This document shows positions 53,926 to 64,000 of a stretch of 64,000 nt of DNA, piece by piece (within the stretch, counting starts at the first letter, position 1; each line of letters begins with the position of its first letter). The stretch is from Siderastrea siderea. Its lineage: Eukaryota > Cnidaria > Anthozoa > Scleractinia > Rhizangiidae. Both the position numbers and the translations under genes were made by a program. The notes beneath the pieces were generated by a model, which was given only the letters and a program-made list of their open reading frames with translations, was not told the origin of the DNA and did not search any database. Where the stretch lies: assembly GCA_964030785.1 (NCBI GenBank), contig OZ034968.1, positions 37,703,186 through 37,767,185 of the forward strand, given 5' to 3'.

Positions 53926-55180
53926 AGCCTTGAGCTGCAAATCTTCCAATTTTCCAGTCCAAAGGTTGATCAAAACTTAAAGCCCAACATGATAACTAAC
54001 TACTACACTGCACCTCCACATGTGTAACAAATACCCGCTACAAAATTCAGAAAGCGTTTAGAAACATTGCAAGCACATCAATCATCTCAGGATTTTGTGT
54101 TTGAAAAATTAATGCTGTGCCAGAGGGAATGTTGGTAGAAGGAGGAGATATTCAACTTCCTTGTACTGTCTGTATTTTTCTTAGAAATACAAGCACAGTA
54201 TAAGGAATGCATTTCAAGAAATATTCAATAATTAACAATCATCCTTAAATTTATCTCGTTTTATACTACTTTTTTTTGTAAGGGCACCCTGTTGTGGTAA
54301 ATAAGCGTGTTGTTGTTGTACATACACTATTCAGATTGCTATTTTATGTAGGTAAAATAATATAAGTTGAGTGGGGACTCATAATTGGAGGATATTATGC
54401 CAAAATCATTCTTGGGATGTAAACGTAATACTGTGTAAGCCCAAGGGCCTCCTTGAAGCTCATTCCCAGAGTCTCTCTTCTTCTCGTCCCCTGGTGAGGG
54501 GAAGAAGAGAGATCCTGAGAACAAGGTTCGGGCTTTTTGTGAATGAGATTTAGGCAGCTTATTTTTGGGAAGCCAACTTTATTTTCAGGGCGGCAGGGGG
54601 CTTATTACCCAAATATTACAGTAGTTTTGGAATGTTTTGGAATGTTGATTTAAAATCCAATGATCATGCCAAGCAAGATCCTCTAACCAACTGCAGAGTA
54701 TGCTGTCAATGAAAAATACTATAAGCTCCAAATATTGGGCCATAAAAATTAGCTGAGTGGTTGTAAGGCAGGATTCCATGAACTTTCAAGGCACAAAAGG
54801 GCCTAGAAATCCAATTGAAACTAACACTTATACGGTCATCACTATTCTTATGTAAATGCCCCTACAGACTATTCACTAATCTGCTAGCAGATAGTAGGTT
54901 GCGTGCGCAATGCATGATTTCCAAGAGCAATGTGGGAGGCATCTGAAAGCGAAGTAAATTCTTGGCTCGTCGATTTGCTTCTTCAACCGAGCAAGAAATT
55001 GAAAATTGCTGAAACAAAAAGACTCGGAAAACAAAAGAAGGCTGACAAAAATTGCGAAGGAACTGTTCCACGAATACCTTAAGGAAAAAAGCGTCCAGAA
55101 GACAGAAGACAAGAAGGTCACAAATGTTAAAATTGTTTGCCGTTATTTTGTTTACCTGTAAAACAATGTATAAATTATTA
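53926..55180. other. No gene identified
   Basis: AT-rich. AGTCTCTCTTCTTCTCGTCC at 54471-54490 is followed within 30 bases by GAAGAAGAGAGATCC, a small dyad. Minus-strand open frames here (such as 54862-55374) run into the foldback at 55181 and are not convincing genes. Confidence 0.4.
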
Positions 55181-55329
55181 AAACAATTATTAGATTCGGT
55201 TTTTGCGATATCCGGAATAATCAAGGTCTCGTTAAGTGTTATCAGCCTCAGCCTCTGGCTTTGGCTGATAACAGTTACCTCGACCTTGATTATTCCGGAT
55301 ATCGCAAAAACCTCATCCAATAATTGTTT
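55181..55329. mobile_element. 149-bp foldback MITE
   Basis: Arms of about 65 bp (AAACAATTATTAGATTCGGT and complement) with a few mismatches contain TTTTTGCGATATCCGGAATA, and meet around a short Leu-box-like loop (GCCTCAGCCTCTGGC). Family not assigned. Confidence 0.7.
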
Positions 55330-55842
55330 AATATTGTACAGTTGGTTATTGTACAGTACTGTCTGGGCGCTCATCCTGTTACAATAGTCTCATCGCTATC
55401 TGCATCCTTTTCATACAAGGTTTTTTTGGAATGATTTTCAAAACAAATTTCAAAGGTTTAACCTGGAAAATACGACACTCGTTTTGTTTTGTGTTCTCCA
55501 TCGAGACAATCATACACAATTGGGAGTCTCCAGCCGGAAAGGTACCATGACTGTGACTCATCATCACACACAAGATTTGCACAGTGTTAGCTGCACTGCA
55601 TGTGCGTCAGCTTAAAAGTGACTAAAAACATATATAGAAACCAGTATGTTACAAACACGATTACCAGGATTTGCCTTGCTCCATATCCATTACAGTAAAG
55701 TTGGAACTAGCCAATTTTCTGTCCAAGTGACTCAGAAACCCAGAAATTGGGAGTTAAAATCTAGATTTTTTGTAGGGGAGCATGCCCCCGGATCCCCCCC
55801 CCCCACCTCTGGGGGGGGGGGGCAAGTAAATGCTAATATATT
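55330..55842. other. No gene; G/C homopolymer tract
   Basis: CCCCC/GGGGG tract at 55786-55822. TGGCAAGTAAATGCTAATAT-type unit occurs twice in tandem at 55821-55871. Confidence 0.4.
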
Positions 55843-56013
55843 CAGTTGGCAAGTAAATGCTAATATATTCAAAGTAATACGCAATGCATTCTTCCGTGAT
55901 TTTTACTTTTTGTTGTAATCTACAGTGCAACAAAGAGCAAAGAAACCAGATAAAAATCACGAAGCAATGAATAACGCATTACTTTGAATATATTAGCATC
56001 TACTTGCCAACTG
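55843..56013. mobile_element. 171-bp MITE with CAGTTGGC ends
   Basis: CAGTTGGCAAGTAAATGCTA at the left is inverted at 55994-56013 with one change. Arms of about 62 bp. The left 27 bases are also tandemly duplicated just outside the element. Confidence 0.65.
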
Positions 56014-56734
56014 TGAATTTGTAACGCAACCTTCTCCGTCGGTTCATACATCCTCTTTAACGTTAAATCTAAAAGTGTTCCAGTGAATCAATGTTAATAA
56101 GACTCTAAACTAAAATTGGTCACATCGTCAAGCACGCATGTTTAATGTTTTAAAAAAATCTATCGAGCCGTTCTTAAGATTTTCGCAAAAGCGCTCAAAG
56201 TAAAAAATTACCACAAAATTATTACGCGAATGATCTTAGAAAAACAAGTCGTTCTCGAGATCGCGAACACCAGTTTCAACAAAACTTTCTAGGCGTAAAA
56301 TAGTAAGTAAAAGACACATTTTAACAGTATTTACTAGCCATTTCATCAAAGCGTTGATTATTTTTCGGTGCATTTACTATTACTAGTCAAAAACTAAGGT
56401 TGAAAATGTTTTTGTGATTTACTTCAAAACAAACATACAGAATTTTTTTGTTCGTGTATATTTTGTTTGCCATACACCACAGTATAAGATGCTGGTATTT
56501 GCTTTTCGAAGCGAAATCTGGATCGTGCAAAATTTCAATTTTACTGTTTTCGAGGATTTTTGTTTATCGTTGTCATGGAAATATCGATTTTTACAAAATG
56601 TAAACCACACTAAAGTTCAATCCAAAACCAACAAGTATTGCAAATTTCACGTTGATCTGACAAGGAGAAAACTGTCTAAGAGCCGATTCAAAAATTTAGG
56701 TATGGTCCCAAAAAAACTGTGTCGAAACACCTTA
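56014..56734. other. No gene identified
   Basis: AT-rich, with one open plus-strand frame (from 56414) that reads into the TRIM relic but shows no domain of its own. Confidence 0.35.
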
Positions 56735-57000
56735 AATGACTGCATTTTTGTTTTTCGATAGAATTATTAAAAAGAAAGAATTTAAGTTCAGGCAATCCCG
56801 TGTTTAATTGATATTGAACCGTTTGGGTGGTTATTAATAAAGTAATAAAGTTCAAGTTGTCAAATTGAATAATTTGAAATAGATTGCAAAATGTATGCTT
56901 GAACTATGTCGGCTTAAGAGAATTAAGGTTGTGAACGACAACTTTGCAGCAGATTACTTTCACTGAAGGTAAGTTCAAGATCACAGAGCTTTTCAGTAGC
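56735..57000 (+). pseudogene. TRIM-NHL relic: last codons and 3' flank
   Basis: NDCIFVFR plus stop at 56735-56760 equals the end of the other TRIM copies (NCVYVFR), followed by matching 3' flank (AATTTGAAATAGATTGCAAA, AAGTTCAAGATCACAG). All upstream coding sequence is gone. It lies 3.7 kb before the intact gene at 60655. Confidence 0.65.
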
Positions 57001-57636
57001 TGGGAAAATGTAAATAAATAGTCCACCGCTCGCCTATTTATCTCAGCCCTCCTCTTACAGAAGCCTCCAGTGCGGTCATACAGCTGCTGGACTGATTGTA
57101 AAAGACCCCACATTAACCTAGAACGCGGCAAATATGAAAAATGCAAAAGGTGTTACAGACCACAAAATTATCTTCATTGCTGTTTTCTGTTAGAAGCCCA
57201 TGCAAAACATAAAAAGCCAGTGAAAACACTAGCCCCACCCATCCCCTGATTAATTTAATTTCGATTCAGTGCAGTTTCAATCGACACCTGAGAGCAGAAG
57301 CAAGCCTGAAGTCAATAAGTTGCAGGAAGATAGCAAGTCCACTAGAGACTTGACGAAGCTTAAGGAGGGAAAGGGGGTTATTCCCCTGAAACCATATGTT
57401 ACGGCACAGAACAAACTGACAAAAACAAAAAACACTCCTCTGATTTCCGGGAATTTCTTTGCGTATTTCATGTCAATAAGCAAATATTTTGATTGTTACC
57501 GCTCCAAGAAAAGAGGGGAACTTAGAACGAGGGAAGCGAGGGAAAGGCGTACTACAGAGGCGAGCTTGATGGAGCCGTTAATTATACTACTAATGGCCCC
57601 TTTTTCTCCTGAGTTCCCCCTCCCCCGTCCCACTGT
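57001..57636. other. No gene identified
   Basis: 57269-57600 has an open plus-strand frame with polar residues but no recognised domain. GGCGAGCTTGATGGAG and the C-rich stretch around 57613-57630 resemble the G/C-rich block before 29958. Confidence 0.35.
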
Positions 57637-57730
57637 TCACGGGCTGATTGCAACCTTTGGCAGCTCAAGCCTAATGTTGATGCGCTTCAAGACACAATCA
57701 AACCACATTATAATAAAAAGAAGCTGATAA
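57637..57730 (+). pseudogene. Decayed copy of the CNLRQLK exon-like segment
   Basis: Plus-strand frame ADCNLWQLKPNVDALQDTIK aligns with NCNLRQLKLNVEALQGTVR at 30070-30126. The upstream signal-like part is not recognisable. Both copies lie 0.5-3 kb before an intact TRIM gene. Confidence 0.45.
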
Positions 57731-58395
57731 GCCTCTTGTTCACGTTAAAGGAAAATCCAATCGAAAATCCATGCGATGGGCGGTTTGTGTTTACCTTAGT
57801 GATTGCAGTGCATTTAAAGAATCAACTGAGGAAGAACCGATATCCTAACTAGAAATAACATGCAAAGGGGGTGAATCCCATGCTTCCAAAGATGCATTCA
57901 AAACTTACACAACTTATACAAAAATTTGAAGTTGTTCATTTATCCTTCAGTTAAGGATATACCGCAAAATCCCGCCTATAAGCCCTGGGCTTATAGACCA
58001 ACATGTAGCGTTTTCCAAATACGTTTACCATTTATTCACGTCTTTAGGCTTTGAAGCGTCACAAGAAATTAGTAATTTACTGCATTGTCGTTATTTGGAA
58101 CAAAACCCACTATAAAACTCCAAAAACGCCAATGCAACTGGAACACAAAAAAACGGAAGAGAGGAAACTACAAGTCGTAACGTTCATTTCACCACTGTCA
58201 ATGAAGGATCCAGAAAATGTTGACCAGTAGTGTTACTACCGGTTTTTGATGTGACCGAAATATCTGTAAGGCCATCACTGTGACTAAAATTACTGTTCCA
58301 CCCTCTACTTACATTCTGCTTTCTTAATTTTCAATTTATAACGTTGCAATTTGTTCGTAAAAGTACTTGTGTTGAAATATCCTCAAGCAATGTTA
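57731..58395. other. No gene identified
   Basis: TATACCGCAAAATCCCGCCT at 57958-57977 looks repeat-derived. No coding or splice signals I can support. Confidence 0.35.
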
Positions 58396-58560
58396 AATAA
58401 ATAATAAATTGCTACACTGTAAATCCAAGCCACTGAAAAAAAAAATTCAGTGGCAATGGTGGGATTCGAACATACGACCACTGCTCCACAATCTGAACTA
58501 CAAAGCCACGATGGGAACAGCACGTGGATGAATCCCATTTGATCTTACATGTGCACAGGA
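58396..58560 (-). mobile_element. tRNA-like SINE
   Basis: On the minus strand TAGTTCAGATTG (A box, plus about 58491-58502) and TGTTCGAATCCC (B box, plus 58464-58475) are followed by CCACTGAATTTTTTTTTTCA. The element lies between two 30-bp direct repeats, CCTCAAGCAAnnTTAAAT (58381 and 58651), which may be an extended target duplication or copies of another repeat. Confidence 0.5.
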
Positions 58561-58689
58561 AATACCTGTGACAAGCATGCATAGCATGTATTACATGCAA
58601 GAAACAAATAAATCGGGATGACAGTGTTTCGATTCTGGTTCAGAATCATCCTCAAGCAAAATTAAATGAATAATAAATTGCATGCCGCT

Positions 58690-60654
58690 AAGAGAAAATT
58701 CGGCCTGTGGACCAAGAAATGTGGTTCGTTACTAAAAAATGGCACCAAAGTTGCAAAAGCCGCGAAACGAAGTTACCCGTCGGGTCCCCTCTCATTAGTA
58801 ACTCTTGTGCTAAACATCAACATCAACAGTTTCACCTTGATTCAGACATATATTTTCGTTTTTTCATTTTTTTTTGAAATCGCGTTACCGTACTTCCTTC
58901 TGGCTATTTCTATTCGGTAAATTAGACCCTTTATTTAGAAATTCCAAAATATATCAAAATCGCTCTTATAGATTTTTGTGAAACTTCACTCAGCGCAAGG
59001 CAAACGCAAAGGTATACATAGCTCAGAGCATTTCCAGGCGCATTTCCAGAGAAAATAAGGGTACCGCCCAAAATTCTAATAGAAGCTAAAACAGGTGTGA
59101 AGTAACTGTCACGTGATATTGACTCCGATCTCCAGTTCAGTCTATTTGCAATACATGTGTTATAATGGATACGTAATCAAAATCAAGCTGTTTATAGGTA
59201 TGAGACGTTCAAAGTTGGACTGTGCTCCTACAAAAAAAATGGGTCGAGTCACCTTATATTTGTAGCAGCATAATAATTCTAGGAAAATTATCACATGATA
59301 GTAGTTTCATAGTAATAGTACAACAGTGTGTTATTTAACTAAATGCAATTATTTGTGGGTTTTTTTTTAATTTCAAGGAAATTATTTAAAAATTTAGCTG
59401 GCGTTGTTGTGTTAGTGGGAAGGGACGTCGTAGCCTAGCGCGGTGACGGGTTTCGTCACTAATCGTGTGTTTCGTCACGCAGACTGAGCGAATCCAGGTT
59501 CCCTTCATCACCTCCACAGTACACTGGCGGGTTTTTTACTTGTTGTGTAGCATGATATTTTGCGGGAGCTTATTTTGCTGATGGCCGACGACTGATTTTG
59601 TCTACTGGGATGTTCTGTTTGTGAGTTCCGATTCAAGCAGCGGAACATTAGAAAGAAAGGAAACATATTCTGTCAACATATTTTGTTATCGGCTTATTAA
59701 TTTGTATTTTTATCTCGACCATGCCAGTTAAGTTCAGGGCGGTACGCAGCTCTTAAGTATCTGGGGGGTTAAGTTTTTTTATGTAGTATATGAAAAAGAT
59801 AGCTTCTGTTCAGGTTGCTGTTTTTCTATGTTCAAAGTTCTTATTTGGTCTAGCATCGTTCCAGTAACGCAGGCAAGTTTGCATCACGAGTTGTATGTTT
59901 GCATGTGCACCATTTTGAGTTTTATACAGCGCACGTCCTCAATCAACCGCGTTTCGAACTAAGACGAATTTCTTGCCCTTCTCAGTCGCTTCAGTCGTGA
60001 GAATAAAAACAAGCGACTTGCACAGCCATTAAATTTAGTGAATCGTTTTAAAGGCTTTCCCTCCCAGAGAAAAAGGCAGGAAAAGAGAGCAATAGAAATC
60101 AATAGGGCGCGTGATGGCATTCCCCGGACGGCTACTTGGATTTGTTTCCACCAACGTTATATCAATATCAACACCGGGTGAAATTGCAGATCTTGAGATA
60201 GAGATTTTCTAAGAAGTTAATCTCAGTTCTCCTCCTCACACTTAGAAAGGTCACAGTTGTTGCAAACCACATTACCTTTAAATAATTGCCAAAAACTAGT
60301 TGTAACTCTCCAAAGTTGTGATCTAGCTTTCCTTTCCCAGATTAAAAACAAAAAATAGGACGAAAAGGTGCAACCAAGCGACTGATAAAGGAAACATGGT
60401 GTACGGTCATCCCAGCCCATCCCTATACCAGTCCAGGCTACGTCTGGATACAGTTTTATGTCTAAGCAAGTATTATCATATAATGTTACACATCATGAGA
60501 GCTTTTCTAAGAAAGTTTATTTTCGTCCCCATACCACACAAACTTGCTTGCACCAGTAACCGGATATCCTTGGCCACCGTGCACTGTGCTATCTAGTTAC
60601 AAGTCACCGCACCCAGATTTAGACGAGATATCAGCGACGCTTAATAGTTTCGCC
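58690..60654. other. Mostly no gene; 5' flank of TRIM gene at the end
   Basis: No coding region that I can support in 58690-60540. GTGACGGGTTTCGTCACTAA near 59441-59460 forms a small hairpin. 60600-60654 matches the leader of the TRIM gene at 30667. Confidence 0.45.
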
Positions 60655-62835
60655 ATGGAAGTTCAACAGCTTTTCAAGAACCTTAAGAAAGAGGCAGAAT
60701 GCCCATTGTGTTTAGAAACAGTGAAAAATCCCAAGACTTTGCCATGTCTTCACTCATTCTGTCTGGTGTGTCTCGACAAACTGGCAGGCTTCGCAAGAAG
60801 ACAGCTACAAACAACAATCAAATGCCCGGTTTGCCAGACTTCCTTCCAAATCCCTGAAGGAGACACATTCAACAACTTGCCCACATCTTTTCATCTCAAT
60901 CGACTCGTGGATGTTTTTGCGCTGAGAGATGGCAGTGCGCAGGCACAGAATTGCAGCAGTTGTGATGAGAACAACACTGCAACATGTTACTGTTTCGTGT
61001 GCCAGAACTTTCTCTGCGCATCTTGTTTTGACGCCCATCAACGCTTGAAGGCTACAAGAGGTCATCGCAATGTTTTCATTGAAAAATTGCAAGCACAAGA
61101 TGTCGAGGAGTTGATCAACAGACCCATGATGTGTTCACAGCAATACCACGAAAATCAGCCCCTGGAATTTTATTGTGAAGAATGCAAAGTTCCTATTTGC
61201 CACAAGTGCAGTGTAGTGAGTCATAATCGACACACCATGATGGACACACAGAAAGCCGCACAAGAGCAGAAGATGCAAATGGCGGACGCTATGGCGAAAG
61301 TGAAAGCGGAAATAGTTATTTGTGAGAATCAAATACAGAAACAAGTCAGCTTAATGGCCAAAAACAAAAACGAAATTTTGTTCGCTGTAAAGAAGATGAC
61401 AGACACTGTAGAAGAATTAATTCGTGATTTACAAGAACACGTAACGACAATGAAAGCCAAGTTTCACGAAATCTATAAAGCACAACAAAAACATCACGAG
61501 ACACGGCTAGAAAACTTTGAGTTGGTTGTCACGCAACTGAAAAGTTGCGTTGAACGAGGGGAAGACGTCTTAGAAAGAAACATAAGCCCTGAAATTCTAC
61601 AGACAAAACAGGCCATAATAGGACGCTGTGAAGAACTACTGAATGCAAGGAAACCTGAAATTTTTAAACCGCCTCATGTTCATTACATGGTGGAAAATAA
61701 GCTGAATATTTTGGACCGAATAGTAGTGAGTAATACCGATCCTTCTATGTCGTCCGCTGTAGGCCAATCTGAGAAAGCCGCGAAACAAAACACAGAAACA
61801 AATTTCACGATTGTAACCAGAGATTCAGATGGTTTGCAGTGTTATCACGAAGATGATCAAATAAAAGTCGACATTTTAACGCCAGCAGGTGAACAATTAA
61901 AAACAGAGATTAAAGACACCAAAGACGGCAACTACACGGTAACATACACACCACAGTGTGATGGACGACATAGAGTAGAGATCCAAGTCAATGGACAACC
62001 GCTGACTGGTAGTCCCTGGGTTGTGCAGGATGGTCCTCATCAGTATCAATTTGCGTTTCAATTTGGATCAACTGGTAAAGAACAAGGAGCGTTTGACGTA
62101 CCTTGGGATATCGCTGTGAGTGAAAAAACTGGGACGATTGCTGTGACAGACATGAATAATAAAAGAATTCAGATGTTTAGCTCTGATGGGAATTTCCTGA
62201 GAGAGATTGTCCTCAACTTTGTGCCTTCTTCCTTGGCTTTTACGGAGGCTGGTGACGTCCTTGCTTGTATCCCTGAGGATGATAATAAGCTTTCTCTGTT
62301 TACTGAGGGTGGTCAGTTCATCAGGCACATCAACGATACACACCTGAAGAAACCGCGTCTCTTATCTGTTGGAAGCGATGGTCGTATAATCACAAGTGAC
62401 TGGGGAGACAATAAAATCAAAGTCCTGTCCCCAGACGGGAAAGATTTGCTACTGTCCTTCAGTGCTCCAGGTTGTGATTCACACCCGTGGTACCCTGTTT
62501 CTCACCAGGACAAATTCTTTGTTTCTTATACCGTAGCTCATTGTGTCAAGGTATTTAACAACGCAGGAGTGTATCTGTATGATATAGGCAGCAAGGGATC
62601 TGGTGACGGACAGTTGCTTTCACCTTATGGACTCGCTATTGATCAGTTTAACCATCTGTTGGTGTCTGAGGGAGCAAACAAAAGACTGCAACTTTTCACG
62701 CTTGACGGGAAGTTTGTCACCAAGATAGAGGGACAATTTTTCGAAGGTAACGGGCTTCGTTATATTGCGACGTCTAGCAGTGGACATTTGTTTGTAACCG
62801 ATTTTGACAAAAACTGCGTTTATGTTTTTCGATAA
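60655..62835 (+). CDS. TRIM-NHL E3 ubiquitin ligase-like protein (intact paralogue)
   Basis: 726 residues, one exon. Same domain order and same RING ligands (C16, C19, C31, H33, C36, C39, C57, C60) as the gene at 30667, then two B-boxes, coiled coil, filamin-type domain and NHL propeller ending VYVFR. The frame is open upstream to 60544, but the ATG at 60655 (CGCCATGG, good context) aligns with the paralogue's start. Differences from the paralogue are spread over the NHL loops and the coiled coil. It is nearer the headless copy at 15266 in some places (QEHxTTMKAK, QYQFAFQFGS). All zinc ligands are kept, which suggests selection. Confidence 0.93.
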   Translation: MEVQQLFKNLKKEAECPLCLETVKNPKTLPCLHSFCLVCLDKLAGFARRQLQTTIKCPVCQTSFQIPEGDTFNNLPTSFHLNRLVDVFALRDGSAQAQNCSSCDENNTATCYCFVCQNFLCASCFDAHQRLKATRGHRNVFIEKLQAQDVEELINRPMMCSQQYHENQPLEFYCEECKVPICHKCSVVSHNRHTMMDTQKAAQEQKMQMADAMAKVKAEIVICENQIQKQVSLMAKNKNEILFAVKKMTDTVEELIRDLQEHVTTMKAKFHEIYKAQQKHHETRLENFELVVTQLKSCVERGEDVLERNISPEILQTKQAIIGRCEELLNARKPEIFKPPHVHYMVENKLNILDRIVVSNTDPSMSSAVGQSEKAAKQNTETNFTIVTRDSDGLQCYHEDDQIKVDILTPAGEQLKTEIKDTKDGNYTVTYTPQCDGRHRVEIQVNGQPLTGSPWVVQDGPHQYQFAFQFGSTGKEQGAFDVPWDIAVSEKTGTIAVTDMNNKRIQMFSSDGNFLREIVLNFVPSSLAFTEAGDVLACIPEDDNKLSLFTEGGQFIRHINDTHLKKPRLLSVGSDGRIITSDWGDNKIKVLSPDGKDLLLSFSAPGCDSHPWYPVSHQDKFFVSYTVAHCVKVFNNAGVYLYDIGSKGSGDGQLLSPYGLAIDQFNHLLVSEGANKRLQLFTLDGKFVTKIEGQFFEGNGLRYIATSSSGHLFVTDFDKNCVYVFR

Positions 62836-62885
62836 AACTGTTAAAAAATGGTTTCTATTATATTGAGACATTCCGATTAAAATTG

Positions 62886-62896
62886 AATAAAATAAA
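62886..62896 (+). terminator. Two overlapping polyadenylation signals
   Basis: AATAAAATAAA, 51 bases after the stop, at the same relative position as the AATAAA after the gene at 30667. Confidence 0.6.
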
Positions 62897-63631
62897 GTAG
62901 ATTGCAAAATATATAATTTGAATTATGTTGGCTCAAAAGAAATGAGATTTTGATCGTTAAATCTGTTAAATTTGTAGTAAAATTAAACCACGCTCAAAAA
63001 TCTGTAGTAAAATCGTAAAATCGTGCTCAAATCGGTTTTTTTTTCAAGTTGTTGCGTTTTCATGACTAAACGGATATTTGGTTTACAGTTTTAATTTGGA
63101 AGTTTGTTTTTGAGACAGGTTGACAAAGGACACGAAAAATAACGTAATTAATCATTTGATTTAAGTGGGAAGCAGTCTAGTCTGTGATCGGTTCATGCAC
63201 ATCCTTTCTTTGTAAATATCAAGATTTTCCCTGCAATGGGTACAGCAGACATTCCTTCCGGTGAAGTGAAATTCAAGATCACATCAGTTTTGAATTAAAG
63301 TCAGTTTTAGGGAAATACAGTCTGATCCTGCATTGATTTCAATCTGGACATTAATTATTGTAAATAAATACAAGTGTGTGATCCGACGTGAATCTGTAGA
63401 ATCTCAAAGTCATATCTGTTAAGAATAACAAATAGACCGCAGTTTATGTTGTCCTTTCATACAAGATTTTTTCATCCAGTTTCCAATATCAGGTGAAAGA
63501 GCAGCAAAATTAAATGTAGAAAAATATATACCTTTAGTTCACTTTCTGTATCAAGCAAAAGTTAGCGTACAAATCAAATACTACGACAAAGCTTGCCAAG
63601 CAGATAAGCATTTTTTCAGAGTTCATACTAA

Positions 63632-63772
63632 GGGTGGAATCATTTGCAGCATATGCGTATAGCCATCGGATTTGTTTGTTGGAATTTTTGTTGTTTTCAA
63701 GCTTATAAACAATATAAAATTGCAACGGGCAAATTCGACTGCTATACGCGTGTGCCGCAAATGATTCCACCC
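63632..63772. mobile_element. 141-bp MITE, TAA target (PIF/Harbinger-like)
   Basis: GGGTGGAATCATTTGC and its complement end the element, and TAA flanks both sides. The sibling flank (17688-17700, CATACTAAGCTACCC) is the empty site. A 3-bp TAA duplication fits PIF/Harbinger. The arms are about 36 bp. Confidence 0.75.
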
Positions 63773-63922
63773 TAAGCTACCCAGTGTAAATTTTTTGAAG
63801 GGTATTGTTGCTATATCACACTGTGTTATGGTAATGAAAATGTCCTTTCGAGAGGAAAATCTATTAAGGGCAGCATTAAAGATCATTTTGCAAAGAAAAA
63901 CGCCTGAAGTTGCATGCCTCAC

Positions 63923-63967
63923 CAGAATGTCCCGGCAGCCCTTGCTTACCACCTCTCCCATCTCGAT
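63923..63967 (-). CDS. Collagen exon, copy F (gene continues beyond right edge)
   Basis: 45 bp on the minus strand between acceptor GAAACAG and donor TTCTG/GTGAGG. It encodes RDGRGGKQGLPGHSG in phase 1, a clean Gly-X-Y run. It is homologous to the 45-bp exon at 27789-27833. No downstream collagen exons are present in the window, so 3' exons were lost when it was joined to the TRIM flank. Confidence 0.65.
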
Positions 63968-64000
63968 CTGTTTCAACATGAAGCAACCGAGAGCATTGCT

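Larger units (their letters stand above)
62836..63915 (+). repeat. 3' flank of TRIM unit, copy 4
   Basis: Matches the flanks after 16735, 20127 and 32844 until about 63910 (GCAAAGAAAAACGCCTG), then changes into collagen sequence. A 141-bp MITE is inserted at 63632. Confidence 0.75.

Noticed and set aside
54862..55374. 170-residue minus-strand ORF
   Set aside because: Its N-terminal third is one arm of a foldback MITE and the rest shows no domain or splice context. A plus-strand frame covers the same bases equally well.
1..64000. CRISPR arrays, operons and other prokaryotic features
   Set aside because: No regularly spaced short repeats with unique spacers were seen. The minisatellite at 50620-51730 has contiguous, variable units. 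Gene structure is eukaryotic.

Overview
The window looks like nuclear DNA of a cnidarian, most probably a stony coral. This is inferred from intronless TRIM-NHL genes, short-chain-collagen (C4-type) exons of 45, 54 and 63 bp, several Penelope-like elements (PLEs), a piggyBac transposase, tRNA-derived SINEs and many small foldback elements. There are no bacterial-style operons, ribosome binding sites or complete rRNA genes.

Layout. 1-2.85 kb is a decayed Polinton/adintovirus-like remnant ending in the C-terminus of a family B DNA polymerase. 3.0-6.7 kb is copy A of a segmental duplication carrying a broken collagen gene on the minus strand. 8.8-10.6 kb is an intact piggyBac transposase (minus). 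11.3-14.3 kb holds two PLE copies head to head. 15.3-20.1 kb holds a 'headless' TRIM-NHL ORF and a TRIM-NHL pseudogene. 22.6-27.8 kb holds collagen exons of copies C and D (minus). 28.6-29.2 kb is a PLE fragment. 30.7-32.8 kb is an intact TRIM-NHL gene. 34.2-35.65 kb is collagen relic E. 35.8-49.4 kb is copy B of the duplication, expanded by nested insertions: a 3.0-kb element with terminal inverted repeats that holds an intact PLE reverse transcriptase and pieces of a RecQ-like helicase and a zinc-finger protein, a 1.4-kb PLE, a SINE and a MITE. 50.4-51.9 kb is a transposon-like element filled with degenerate tandem repeats. 51.9-53.2 kb has two plausible exons of an unrecognised host gene. 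60.7-62.8 kb is a second intact TRIM-NHL gene, followed by a collagen exon at the right edge.

How it fits together. The recurring block is a plus-strand intronless TRIM-NHL gene, its conserved 3' flank, then a minus-strand collagen gene. It recurs (in whole or part) near 15-28, 30-35.6 and 57-64 kb. Two TRIM genes (RING, two B-boxes, coiled coil, filamin, NHL) look functional. Every collagen copy that can be read over more than one exon has at least one visible lesion. The sibling copies provide empty sites, so several insertions and their target duplications can be read exactly.

All assignments come from reading the sequence and from family knowledge. No database search was run.
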